A program made the translations under genes and the position numbers. From NCBI GenBank assembly GCA_025929455.1, contig JAICMB010000025.1, positions 1 to 14,022 of the forward strand: DNA of 14,022 nucleotides, in the 5' to 3' direction. This document shows, piece by piece, positions 1 through 10,060 of the stretch; position 1 is the first letter of the stretch, and each line of letters starts with the position of its first letter. The notes below the pieces were generated by a model. It did not search any database and was not told where the DNA came from. It worked only from the letters and a program-made list of their open reading frames with translations. The stretch comes from Bryobacteraceae bacterium (GTDB taxonomy: Bacteria > Acidobacteriota > Terriglobia > Bryobacterales > Bryobacteraceae).

Positions 1-1829
1 CCGGCGTTCCCACCGATGCCTACGAACTCAGCGACGCCGTTGCCGACGGCTTCCTTGTTCCCGCAAGGGCCGTTTCCGTCCCACTGAGGTTCCAGCGCGA
101 GGGCATCCGCTACGACGACCTTTCCGAAGAAGAAAAAGACAAGTGGGATGCGCTGGAGTGGGACGACGATGGCACTGTCCCCACCAGAGTCGAAGCCGCC
201 GACGTAAACAGGTGGCTATTCAATGAAGATACCGTCGACAAGGTCCTCGCGCATCTCATGACGAATGGCGTCAGAGTGGCCGACGGCGACCGGCTCGGCA
301 AGACCATCATCTTCGCGGCCAACCAGGACCACGCCGATTTTATTTACCAGCGGTTCAACGCCAACTACCCGCACTATAGCGGCCACTTCGCCCGCGTCAT
401 CACGTTCAGAACCGAGTGCGCGCAAACGCTGATCGACGATTTCTCTATGTCCGCGAAATCCCCTCACATCGCCATCTCTGTGGACATGCTCGACACCGGC
501 ATCGATGTGCCCGAGGTCGCGAATCTCGTTTTCTTCAAGATCGTCCGCTCCAAAACCAAATTCTGGCAGATGGTCGGCCGCGGCACGCGCCTGTGTGAGG
601 ACCTGTTCGGCCCCGGCAAGCACAAAGAGTTCTTCTACATCTTCGATTATTGCCAGAACCTCGAATACTTCAACGAGAATCCGCAGCCGGCAGAACCCAG
701 CGTGACGCCATCGCTCGGCAAGCGGCTGTTTCTCGCGCGGTTGGAGTTAATCTCCACTCTCGATCACCTCCTCCCGAACCCGCGGCCCGCGCCGCAGCCG
801 GGAACGGAATCGGAACTGCGCGCGTCCACCGCCGGCCTTCTGCGCGATGAAGTGGCCTCCATGAACGTGGACAACTTCGTCGTCCGCCCCAAGCGCAAAC
901 TGATCGAAAAATACCGGGAGCCCGAAGCTTGGGAACATCTCGCCGTCGAAGCGCACGCCGAGCTCGCGCATGGAGTCGCGGGCCTGCCCTCCGGTCTGAT
1001 CGATACCGACCAGGACGCTAGGAAATTCGACCTCCTCATGCTGCGCCTGCAGCTTGCGCTTCTCAATGCCGAACCTGCCTTCACACGCCTGCGCGAAGAG
1101 GTTCAGGACATCGCGGGAGCGCTCGCCGGAAAGGACAGCATCCCCATGGTGCGCGCGCAGATGCCCCTCATCCAGGAATTACAGACGGACGAGTTCTGGC
1201 AGGACGTCACCACGCCCATTCTCGAAAATGTCCGCAAAAAGCTGCGCTCGCTGGTCAAGCTGATCGACAAGAGCGGACGCAAACCCCTCTACTCCGATTT
1301 TGAAGATCAGATAGGTGGTTCTGTTGAAGTGGAACTTCCCGTCTTCGCCGGCGCGGGTACTTTTCAGAAATTCCGCGAAAAAGCGCGCCACTTCCTCCGC
1401 GAGCACAAAGACCACCCCTCCGTGCGGAAGTTGTACCTGAATGAGCCGCTCTGCGCATCCGACCTCGACGAGTTGGAGCGCCTGCTCACCAGCACAGGAA
1501 TCGGAACTGCCCCCGACCTCATCCATGCCAAGGAGGTCAGCGAGGGTCTCGGCCTCTTTGTCCGCTCCCTCATCGGGCTCGACCGCGTCGCGGCTAAGAC
1601 CGCTTTCGCGAACTTCCTCGACGGCCGTCCCGCTACCGCCAACCAGATCGAATTTGTCGACATGATCGTCAACCACGTCGCCGAGCAAGGCTGGATGGAG
1701 CCCGGCCTCCTGTACGCCTCGCCCTTCGTCGACCTCAACCCCAAAGGCGTCGACGGCATTTTCGACTCGCCGCAGGTCGATGCCCTCATCTCCACCCTCC
1801 ACGAAATCAAGCAGCGCGCCGTCGCATAG
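1..1829 (+). CDS. hsdR: Type I restriction enzyme, R (motor/endonuclease) subunit, 5'-truncated by window edge
   Basis: C-terminal part of a type I restriction-modification R subunit, the ATP-driven translocase that pulls in DNA and cuts unmodified sites together with HsdM and HsdS. The frame is open from base 3, so the 258 ATG is only an internal methionine; about 608 residues are visible. Seen directly: the end of the RecA-like domain 1 region with the TDAYELSDAVADGFLVP stretch (about 15-60), helicase motif IV KTIIFAANQDHA (about 300-335), motif V SVDMLDTGIDVPEV (about 477-520) and motif VI QMVGRGTR (567-590) with its arginine finger, followed by a long helical C-terminus resembling the EcoEI R C-terminal domain. 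The PD-(D/E)xK nuclease and Walker A/DEAD-like motifs should lie upstream and cannot be judged. The visible part is intact, with no frameshift. Family assignment is confident; activity is not known, because hsdM and hsdS are outside the window. Confidence 0.9.
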   Translation, partial: GVPTDAYELSDAVADGFLVPARAVSVPLRFQREGIRYDDLSEEEKDKWDALEWDDDGTVPTRVEAADVNRWLFNEDTVDKVLAHLMTNGVRVADGDRLGKTIIFAANQDHADFIYQRFNANYPHYSGHFARVITFRTECAQTLIDDFSMSAKSPHIAISVDMLDTGIDVPEVANLVFFKIVRSKTKFWQMVGRGTRLCEDLFGPGKHKEFFYIFDYCQNLEYFNENPQPAEPSVTPSLGKRLFLARLELISTLDHLLPNPRPAPQPGTESELRASTAGLLRDEVASMNVDNFVVRPKRKLIEKYREPEAWEHLAVEAHAELAHGVAGLPSGLIDTDQDARKFDLLMLRLQLALLNAEPAFTRLREEVQDIAGALAGKDSIPMVRAQMPLIQELQTDEFWQDVTTPILENVRKKLRSLVKLIDKSGRKPLYSDFEDQIGGSVEVELPVFAGAGTFQKFREKARHFLREHKDHPSVRKLYLNEPLCASDLDELERLLTSTGIGTAPDLIHAKEVSEGLGLFVRSLIGLDRVAAKTAFANFLDGRPATANQIEFVDMIVNHVAEQGWMEPGLLYASPFVDLNPKGVDGIFDSPQVDALISTLHEIKQRAVA

Positions 1830-2015
1830 CCTGCAAAGGTTGAACCCGCCGCCGCGCGCGCCGCAATGCGGCCCGCAGCGTTGATCACCGAACAGGTCAG
1901 CTCCTTTTCCAATTCGTCTCAAAGCTTTACAGACGCTAAGCGCGGGCTCGAGCCGCCCACCGCGCTACAACGAAGGCGAGGGAGTGCGTATGTATGCATC
2001 AGGAGCACAGAACAG
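1830..2015. other. Non-coding stretch after hsdR with small GC-rich hairpins
   Basis: No convincing gene was seen between the hsdR stop and the repeat block. Two self-complementary elements are visible. GCCGC-AAT-GCGGC lies at 1860-1872. A 7-base stem AGCGCGG/CCGCGCT at 1939-1966 encloses the palindrome GCTCGAGC. Neither is followed by a T-tract, so they are only weak candidates for an hsdR transcript end. The cloverleaf and TTC-loop signatures of a tRNA were looked for and are absent. Confidence 0.4.
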
Positions 2016-2156
2016 ATTGGCTTCGTTTTTCAAAACAGACATTGGTAGCGCGGGCAGTCTTGCTGCCTGCGCACTCCGGAACGTTCGACCCGGCCGACTC
2101 TTGCCCGCAAACCTGCAGACCTACAGCCACTTCCGCCAAATTGGCTTTGTTTTTTC
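2016..2156 (+). repeat. Composite repeat unit, copy 1 (141 bases)
   Basis: First copy of a duplicated non-coding unit. It begins with the core ATTGGCTTCGTTTTT (2016-2030), continues with CAAAACAGACAT, then a hairpin at 2048-2072 with 10-base arms (one G-T pair) and loop TCTTG, then GCACTCCGG. It ends with a second core, ATTGGCTTTGTTTTTTC (2140-2156), preceded by TTCCGCCAA. The same order of blocks recurs at 2209-2356, which shows that the whole unit was duplicated. Any protein translation through the unit is just the repeat read in frame: the reverse strand of the core gives KTKPI in one frame and KRSQF in another. Confidence 0.8.
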
Positions 2157-2208
2157 AACCACCCTCGCGCCACGCGCCGCCGCCCGCGCGCGAAACGGCG
2201 TCCGCCGA

Positions 2209-2356
2209 ATTGGCTTCGTTTTTGCAAAACAGACATCGGTGCCGCGGGCAGTCTTGCTGCTTGCGCACTCCGGTACGTCCGGACCTGTTCCGGCAAGCGT
2301 CTTGCCCCGCAACCGGCAGACGCGCAGCAACTTCCGCGAAATTGGCTTCGTTTTTT
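2209..2356 (+). repeat. Composite repeat unit, copy 2 (148 bases)
   Basis: Second copy of the unit at 2016-2156, in direct orientation. It has the core ATTGGCTTCGTTTTT (2209-2223), then GCAAAACAGACAT, a hairpin region at 2242-2266 whose right arm has decayed (CTGCTTGCGC instead of CTGCCTGCGC), GCACTCCGG, a diverged middle, then TTCCGCGAA and the closing core at 2341-2355 followed by TCAGCC. The ends are better conserved than the middle. About 52 bases (2157-2208) separate the two units. The copy ends roughly 97 bases before the dnaE start codon. Confidence 0.8.
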
Positions 2357-2407
2357 CAGCCCGCTTGGGTGCCGCGTGTGGCCGCTCTCCCCGCCCCGTC
2401 CGCGCGC

Positions 2408-2413
2408 TAAAAT
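2408..2413 (+). promoter_or_regulatory. Possible -10 box for dnaE
   Basis: TAAAAT matches four of the six TATAAT positions strictly and five loosely. It is the only A/T-rich hexamer in the GC-rich stretch just before dnaE. It would give a leader of about 33 bases. No TTGACA-like -35 was found 16-18 bases upstream. This is inferred from sequence alone. Confidence 0.3.
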
Positions 2414-2452
2414 CGAATTGCCCTCCCCCGCATTGAAAGCTGACACGGAGCA

Positions 2453-5935
<3,483 letters not shown>

Positions 5936-5951
5936 CGAGCGCAAGGAGTAC

Positions 5952-6857
5952 ATGGCCGACGACGCCCAAAGCGGGGCGGCTCCTACCGGAGCTGAGTCCC
6001 CCACCCCGGTTTCCAATCCGGCTTGGGAACGCGTGCAAATCGCACGTCACCCCAAACGACCGCATACGCTCGACTACATTGAGCGCCTGTTCACCGGATT
6101 TTCCGAATTGCACGGCGACCGCACTTTCGCTGACGATCCCGCCATCGTGGGCGGCATGGCTTGGTTCGAGGACCACCCCGTGATGATCATCGGCCAGCAG
6201 AAGGGCCGCGATACCAAGCAGAAGCTGCATCGCAACTTCGGCATGCCCAAACCCGAGGGTTACCGCAAAGCGATGCGCCTGATGCGCATGGCCGCCAAGT
6301 TTCACCGCCCGGTGATGACGTTCGTGGACACGCCCGGCGCGTATCCCGGCATCGATGCCGAGGAGCGCGGGCAAGCCGAGGCCATCGCCGTCAACCTGCG
6401 CGAGATGTCGCGCCTCGCGACGCCGCTGATTACTGTCGTAATCGGCGAAGGCGGCAGCGGCGGCGCGCTGGGCATCGGCGTTGCCGATCGCATCTACATG
6501 CTCGAGAACGCGTATTACAGCGTGATCTCGCCCGAAAGCTGCGCCGCGATCATCTATCGCGACTCCGGCAAAGCCCCGGAAGCCGCTCGCGCGCTGAAGA
6601 TGACTGCGCCCGATCTGAAAGAGCTGAACCTGATCGACGACATCATCCCCGAGCCCGGTGAGGGCGCGCACACCGACGTGGATGCCGCCGCCGAAATGCT
6701 GAAGCAGACTCTGCGCCGCGCCATGGCCGAGTTGTCCGTCATAAGCCCGGCGGAATTGGTCGAGCACCGCTACCGCAAGTTCCGCGACATGGGCAACGCG
6801 TTCGTTACGGAGGAAACCGTGACCGAAGCGCTCGTGCAACAGGGTATGCGCGCGTGA
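5952..6857 (+). CDS. accA: Acetyl-CoA carboxylase carboxyltransferase subunit alpha
   Basis: Alpha half of the cytoplasmic carboxyltransferase that moves the carboxyl group from biotin carboxyl carrier protein to acetyl-CoA, giving malonyl-CoA for fatty acid synthesis; it works with AccD. 301 residues (E. coli 319). Crotonase-fold signatures are clear: [19 protein letters not shown], the glycine-rich [13 protein letters not shown], and [12 protein letters not shown]. The start at 5952 was chosen because AAGGAG (5943-5948) sits just upstream; the in-frame ATG at 5901 would overlap dnaE by 35 bases and has no ribosome site. Residues about 4-24 ([20 protein letters not shown]) are low-complexity, not typical of the fold, and coincide with two DNA hairpins resembling the intergenic REP elements. 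AccD is not in the window. Probably cotranscribed with dnaE, 16 bases away, and coupled to the next gene. Confidence 0.97.
   Translation: MADDAQSGAAPTGAESPTPVSNPAWERVQIARHPKRPHTLDYIERLFTGFSELHGDRTFADDPAIVGGMAWFEDHPVMIIGQQKGRDTKQKLHRNFGMPKPEGYRKAMRLMRMAAKFHRPVMTFVDTPGAYPGIDAEERGQAEAIAVNLREMSRLATPLITVVIGEGGSGGALGIGVADRIYMLENAYYSVISPESCAAIIYRDSGKAPEAARALKMTAPDLKELNLIDDIIPEPGEGAHTDVDAAAEMLKQTLRRAMAELSVISPAELVEHRYRKFRDMGNAFVTEETVTEALVQQGMRA
5979..6021 (+). repeat. REP-like hairpin pair inside the 5' end of accA
   Basis: Two adjacent hairpins are embedded in the accA coding start: GCTCC-TACC-GGAGC (5979-5992) and CCGGTTT-CC-AATCCGG (6006-6021, one mismatch). The second has the same GGTTTCCAA centre and CC loop as the intergenic palindrome GGCGGGTTT-CC-AAACCCGCC at 7208-7227. 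The word GGCTCCTAC also recurs near 7294. The resemblance is seen directly; common origin is inferred. Confidence 0.4.
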
Positions 6858-7123
6858 GCCGGCCCGCCCTCGCAGGGACCCTCCTGGTCTTCATTATTTT
6901 GGCCGTCATCATCTATATGAGCTTCAGCCTCACGCGCAATCGCGTCCGCGTGGAGGTGTGCATGCGGTACCAGGGCCGCACCTCCTGCCGCACATCGTCC
7001 GCCGATACCCGCGAGCACGCCCGCCGCTCCGCCATCACCAACGCCTGCGCCGACATCGCAAGCGGCGTCACGGATACGATGGCCTGCGAAGCCTCGCAGC
7101 CGATAACCGTTACCTGGAAATAA
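6854..7123 (+). CDS. Small single-pass membrane protein of unknown function
   Basis: 89 residues from a GTG that overlaps the accA stop (GTGA, 4 shared bases), a classic sign of translational coupling. Residues about 5-26 form one hydrophobic helix ([19 protein letters not shown]), followed by a basic stretch ([10 protein letters not shown]) and a polar domain of about 55 residues. The charge pattern resembles an N-terminal anchor, and either topology is possible. Four cysteines (MRYQG-side C, RTSC, NAC, MAC) could form disulfides if the domain lies outside the membrane. No known domain was recognised. Its position suggests co-expression with accA, but nothing in its sequence ties it to fatty acid synthesis. 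That it is a real gene is supported by the coupling, the coherent membrane segment and the lack of a better frame; function is unknown. Confidence 0.7.
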   Translation: MSRPALAGTLLVFIILAVIIYMSFSLTRNRVRVEVCMRYQGRTSCRTSSADTREHARRSAITNACADIASGVTDTMACEASQPITVTWK

Positions 7124-7124
7124 C

Positions 7125-7147
7125 GTGGGGCAGGCGTCCACGCCTGC
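7125..7147 (+). repeat. REP-like palindrome, variant with loop CC
   Basis: GTGGGGCAGGC heads a near-perfect palindrome GCAGGCGT-CC-ACGCCTGC (7130-7147), two bases after the stop of the small membrane protein. It could double as a transcript-end structure for the dnaE-accA unit, but no T-tract follows. It shares its first 11 bases with the element at 7186. Confidence 0.7.
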
Positions 7148-7185
7148 AGCGGTCTTTTGAGGAACTCCCGCGCCGACGCTCCGAG

Positions 7186-7227
7186 GTGGGGCAGGCTTTC
7201 AGCCTGCGGCGGGTTTCCAAACCCGCC
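7186..7227 (+). repeat. REP-like double hairpin
   Basis: This element also begins GTGGGGCAGGC. It consists of GCAGGCT-TTC-AGCCTGC (7191-7207) followed directly by the perfect palindrome GGCGGGTTT-CC-AAACCCGCC (7208-7227). Two adjacent GC-rich hairpins are typical of bacterial interspersed palindromic repeats. No transposase of the RAYT type is visible in the window. The rest of the gap, 7228-7366, shows no gene and no clear structure. Confidence 0.7.
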
Positions 7228-7366
7228 TCGTCCACCGCCGCATGATGCCCCGGGTTCACTGGCGAGACCCAGTTCCTTGTAGCCCATGCCCGGCTCCTAC
7301 GGTTAGCCACTCCAGACCCGCTTCGCGCGCGCGATCCACCGCACCCCCGCGCCGCGATCCTGCATC

Positions 7367-7372
7367 TATAAT
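7367..7372 (+). promoter_or_regulatory. -10 box (TATAAT) just before the GAF-domain gene
   Basis: A perfect consensus TATAAT. With the usual 6-7 base spacing, transcription would start at about 7379, exactly on the second of two candidate GTG codons (7373 and 7379). This implies a leaderless mRNA. No convincing -35 hexamer was found at 16-18 bases upstream. Confidence 0.6.
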
Positions 7373-7378
7373 GTGATC

Positions 7379-7972
7379 GTGTCGAAGGCCAGGGAACTGG
7401 AACAGGTGCTGTCGCGCACCGAGCAGCAGCTCCGGCTGCTGCAAAAAATCACGCGCTTCATGGTGCGTGCGGACCTGCCGCTCGAACCAACGTTAAACAC
7501 CGTCGTAGAGCTTGTAGCCGAAACGCTCGAATGCGACGCGTGCCTCATCTACCTGGTCGAGAACAACGAACTCGTCCTCTACGCTTCAAACGCACCGCGG
7601 CCCGAACACATCGGCAAGTTGCGCCTGAAGCTCAGCGAAGGACTCACCGGCTGGGTGGCGCGCGAACGCCGGCTGCTGGCGATCTCGCGCGAGGCCTATC
7701 ACGATCCGCGGTTCAAGTTCTTCCGCGAGCTGCCGGAAGACATGTACGAAGCGTTCCTCTCCGCGCCCATCATCATTCGCAACCGCGTCGCTGGCGTCAT
7801 CAACATGCAGCATCGCAACGCGCACGCGCACTCCGGCAATGAAATGGAGCTGCTCACTACTATCGGCGAAATGGTCGGCTGCCTCGTCGTGTTATCGCGC
7901 GTGGACCCGCAGGCCGCGCTCGCGCCGGCCCTCACTGTTCCGCACGCCGTTACGCCGTTTAGCGGGAATTGA
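7379..7972 (+). CDS. GAF-domain protein, PtsP-like N-terminal sensor module, stand-alone
   Basis: About 197 residues. It has a short N-terminal coiled coil (KARELEQVLSRTEQQLRLLQKI) and then one GAF domain over roughly residues 25-175. The stretches CLIYLVENNELVLYAS, LSEGLTGWVARERR, YHDPRFKFFRELPEDMYEAFLSAPI and GVINMQHR closely match the GAF domain that precedes the phosphotransfer part of PtsP (EI-Ntr) enzymes. Here no kinase, cyclase or EI domain follows; the chain ends in a short low-complexity tail. It may bind a small ligand and act in trans, but the ligand and partner are unknown. The start at GTG 7379 was chosen from the TATAAT at 7367-7372; GTG 7373, two codons longer, is the alternative. 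No Shine-Dalgarno sequence is present, consistent with leaderless expression. Confidence 0.85.
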   Translation: MSKARELEQVLSRTEQQLRLLQKITRFMVRADLPLEPTLNTVVELVAETLECDACLIYLVENNELVLYASNAPRPEHIGKLRLKLSEGLTGWVARERRLLAISREAYHDPRFKFFRELPEDMYEAFLSAPIIIRNRVAGVINMQHRNAHAHSGNEMELLTTIGEMVGCLVVLSRVDPQAALAPALTVPHAVTPFSGN

Positions 7973-8013
7973 TTGTATCCTGAAGGCATCCGCTCCCGTC
8001 CCTTTTAGTTCTG

Positions 8014-9141
8014 ATGCAGTACGGTACAACAATTGCGGTCGCGGCGGCGCTGGCGATGGGCGCCCTTGCGCAGACTTCCGCATCGCCCGATAAATGGCGC
8101 GCGCAGTTCTTCCACGATAAATACGATTCCACGCTGGCCTTCACGGACATAAAATGCCCCGCGCCGGGCAGATGTCTCGCCAGCGGAGTCATAACGGATG
8201 GCAAACACCGCAAAGGAACGCTGGTCGTTACCTCCGATGGCGGCGAACACTGGACTTACCAGGAGACCAAGGATCTGCCCGCGGCGCTGTTCTTCCACGA
8301 TGCCGCGAACGGCTGGATGGCGACCGACAAGGACGCCTGGCGAACAACCGATGGCGGCGCCACCTGGACCAAGCTCGGCGGCGTCAAAGGGGCGCAGGAC
8401 ATCTACTTCGCTGACCTCGAACACGGTTGGGTCGCACGTCCCGGCGGATTGGAAGAAACCACCGACGGCGGCAAGAACTGGAAAAAGGTCCACGTGTCAT
8501 CGACGGAGGACATTCCTTCGAAAACGATGTTCGATTCGATCGCGATGGCGCACGACAAGCGCGGCATCGTGAGCGGCACCTGGTCTCCTGATAAGACTCC
8601 GATTGTGTGGGCGGCTCCGGAACTGCTCGAATGGAGTTCACTTGAACGCACCATCTTGCTCGAAACGAAGGACGGCGGTAACTCCTGGAGCGCCGCGCCC
8701 GGCACCATGCGAGGCAGCCTCTCACACGTAAAATACGATCACCAGGGGCGCGCGATGGCGATTATTGAGGGTTTTTGGAAGGCATCGGACGCGCCCCAAC
8801 TTGTGCGGTACGACTACAAAAACAAGTCATGGGGCGAGTTGTTCCGTAACAAAAAGCGCGCCGTCCGCGATTACTACGTATCTCCCAGCAGCGAGATCTT
8901 CGTCGCGGCTGTAGAGCCGACCGGGGCGCTGGCCAACTCTCCCATACCGGGTAAGCTTAAAATCCTTCGCAGCGGGCGCATGCTCAACTGGAAGGACATG
9001 GACGTCGACTACCGCGCGGTCGCAGCCGACGCTTATCTGGCCGGCAACGCGCAAGGCATGTGGGTCGCAACCGATACCGGCATGATCCTGCACTGCGCTC
9101 CGGTTGCCTCGCCGCAAGCGGTCGAAACGGCTATTCGCTAA
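8014..9141 (+). CDS. Secreted YCF48/BNR-like beta-propeller protein
   Basis: 375 residues. The N-terminus (TTIAVAAALAMGALAQTSA) looks like a cleavable signal peptide with an Ala-rich core, although it lacks the usual positive charge at the front. The body contains repeated Asp-box type motifs: SDGGEHW (74-80), TDGGATW (112-118), TDGGKNW (150-156) and KDGGNSW (219-225). These are characteristic of sialidase-like/YCF48 (HCF136-related) beta-propellers, and each marks a propeller blade. In acidobacteria such proteins are common and poorly characterised; no glycosidase active site was recognised, so enzymatic activity should not be assumed. No upstream in-frame start exists after the TGA at 7981, and no Shine-Dalgarno sequence is seen; TATCCT at 7976-7981 is a weak -10 candidate. 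It converges with the phosphoesterase gene, six bases between stops. Confidence 0.8.
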   Translation: MQYGTTIAVAAALAMGALAQTSASPDKWRAQFFHDKYDSTLAFTDIKCPAPGRCLASGVITDGKHRKGTLVVTSDGGEHWTYQETKDLPAALFFHDAANGWMATDKDAWRTTDGGATWTKLGGVKGAQDIYFADLEHGWVARPGGLEETTDGGKNWKKVHVSSTEDIPSKTMFDSIAMAHDKRGIVSGTWSPDKTPIVWAAPELLEWSSLERTILLETKDGGNSWSAAPGTMRGSLSHVKYDHQGRAMAIIEGFWKASDAPQLVRYDYKNKSWGELFRNKKRAVRDYYVSPSSEIFVAAVEPTGALANSPIPGKLKILRSGRMLNWKDMDVDYRAVAADAYLAGNAQGMWVATDTGMILHCAPVASPQAVETAIR

Positions 9142-9147
9142 ACGCTT

Positions 9148-9993
9148 TTAGGCTGAGGGCGTTAGATCGAGCACCGAAACTTCCGGACGGCAGTTGAGCC
9201 GCACGCCCGCCAGATTTCCCACGCCACGCGTGGTGTAGATAAAGCGGTTGTTCCAGCGGTGCAGGCCCGACACGAAGCGTTTGTCTTTAACCGCAACGAA
9301 GCGCGTTCCGACGATCGGGACCAGCACTTGGCCGCCGTGCGTGTGACCCGATAGCATCACGTCCCAGGGGTAGTTCGGCACCAAATCCTTCGTGTCGGGA
9401 TTGTGCGCCAACAGCACCGATACGGTGCCGGTGCCCGGCCTAACGTCCGCGAACGCCGCGGCGCCGTCGACTTCTTCGTTCCACAAGTCGCCGACGCCCG
9501 TCAATCGTAGCTGCTGCCCGTTGAGGCGCAGCAGCTCTGAACGGTTGTGCAGCAGCGCGATGCCGCTGTTCGCGAGCAATTGCCGCACAAGTTTCGTATC
9601 CGGAAAGCCGCCGATCTTCGCCGCTGCCCAGGGACCGCCGTCGTGGTTGCCGAGCGTCGCGTATGTCGGCACGCGGGCCGTGAGTTTCTTGAGGATGCGC
9701 GTGTATTCGCGCATATCGAACGCCTGGTGATTGGTGATGAAATCGCCGGTGATGACAGCGATGTCGGGCTTGTGCGCCAGGCCCATGTGCACGGACCGAT
9801 CGATGAGAGAAAAGGGGACGAACGAGGAGACGTGGAGGTCGGAGAGCTGCAATACCCGGATCGGAGAGTCCAGCGTGCCGACAACAGGGACCGCATGGAC
9901 CGTCGGTTCCAGCCACTTGGGCTCCACTCCGAAGGCATAGGAGGGCACGGCGGCGCACACGGCGAGCCGCCGGAAGAAACTTCTGCGGGTCAA
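9148..9993 (-). CDS. Tat-exported calcineurin-like metallophosphoesterase (YkuE/YaeI type)
   Basis: 281 residues starting at TTG (9993-9991), chosen because the twin-arginine motif TRRSFFR (residues 2-8) follows at once and no other in-frame start lies nearby. A hydrophobic stretch (LAVCAAVPSYAFG) completes a Tat-type signal, so the enzyme probably folds in the cytoplasm and acts outside it or on the membrane surface. The dimetal site is complete: SDLH (D52, H54), GD (D84), GNHD (N116, H117, D118), H197 in LLAHNPD, and GHTHGGQ (H217, H219). Relatives include YaeI and YkuE, membrane-associated phosphodiesterases; the substrate cannot be told from sequence. Its neighbour on the other side is the divergent 6-phosphogluconate dehydrogenase gene, 67 bases away, so the two promoters face apart in a shared region. 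Confidence 0.88.
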   Translation of the reverse strand: MTRRSFFRRLAVCAAVPSYAFGVEPKWLEPTVHAVPVVGTLDSPIRVLQLSDLHVSSFVPFSLIDRSVHMGLAHKPDIAVITGDFITNHQAFDMREYTRILKKLTARVPTYATLGNHDGGPWAAAKIGGFPDTKLVRQLLANSGIALLHNRSELLRLNGQQLRLTGVGDLWNEEVDGAAAFADVRPGTGTVSVLLAHNPDTKDLVPNYPWDVMLSGHTHGGQVLVPIVGTRFVAVKDKRFVSGLHRWNNRFIYTTRGVGNLAGVRLNCRPEVSVLDLTPSA

Positions 9994-10002
9994 TATACTT
10001 CT

Positions 10003-10011
10003 ATTCTCGCA
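10003..10011 (-). promoter_or_regulatory. Extended -10 candidate for the metallophosphoesterase gene
   Basis: Read on the minus strand this is TGC-GAGAAT, an extended -10 pattern (TGn plus hexamer). Transcription would start around 9996-9997, only three or four bases before the TTG start codon, so the mRNA would be nearly leaderless. It mirrors TGC-GACAAT on the plus strand at 10044-10052. Confidence 0.4.
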
Positions 10012-10043
10012 CGCATCCCGCGAACGGACTATTCAGACCTGCA

Positions 10044-10052
10044 TGCGACAAT
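10044..10052 (+). promoter_or_regulatory. Extended -10 candidate for the 6-phosphogluconate dehydrogenase gene
   Basis: TGC-GACAAT fits the extended -10 form. The predicted transcription start at 10059-10060 lies one or two bases before ATG 10061. This favours that ATG over the in-frame ATG at 10043, which would be upstream of the transcript start. Confidence 0.4.
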
Positions 10053-10060
10053 GTTCGTTT

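Noticed and set aside
1179..1922. Antisense open frames opposite hsdR
   Set aside because: They mirror the hsdR codon pattern, cross its stop and show no recognisable domain.
1939..1966. Hairpin after hsdR as an intrinsic terminator or tRNA-derived attachment site
   Set aside because: It has no T-tract, no cloverleaf features and no integrase nearby.
2016..2356. Possible CRISPR array
   Set aside because: The four 15-base cores are spaced 124, 69 and 132 bases apart, the spacer regions are themselves repeated, and no cas gene is present.
1984..2436. Forward open frames of about 140-150 codons through the repeat region
   Set aside because: The translation is the repeat itself (recurring IGFVF, SAKLALFF-like words) in several frames at once, with no ribosome site and no coherent domain.
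6913..7287. Reverse-strand frame starting MGYKELGLASEP
   Set aside because: It runs through both REP-like palindromes and the antisense of the small membrane protein; no domain or ribosome site supports it.
9138..9165. Imperfect hairpin across the two convergent stops as a bidirectional terminator
   Set aside because: The stem is only seven pairs with a bulge and a 13-base loop, and lacks a T-tract on either strand.
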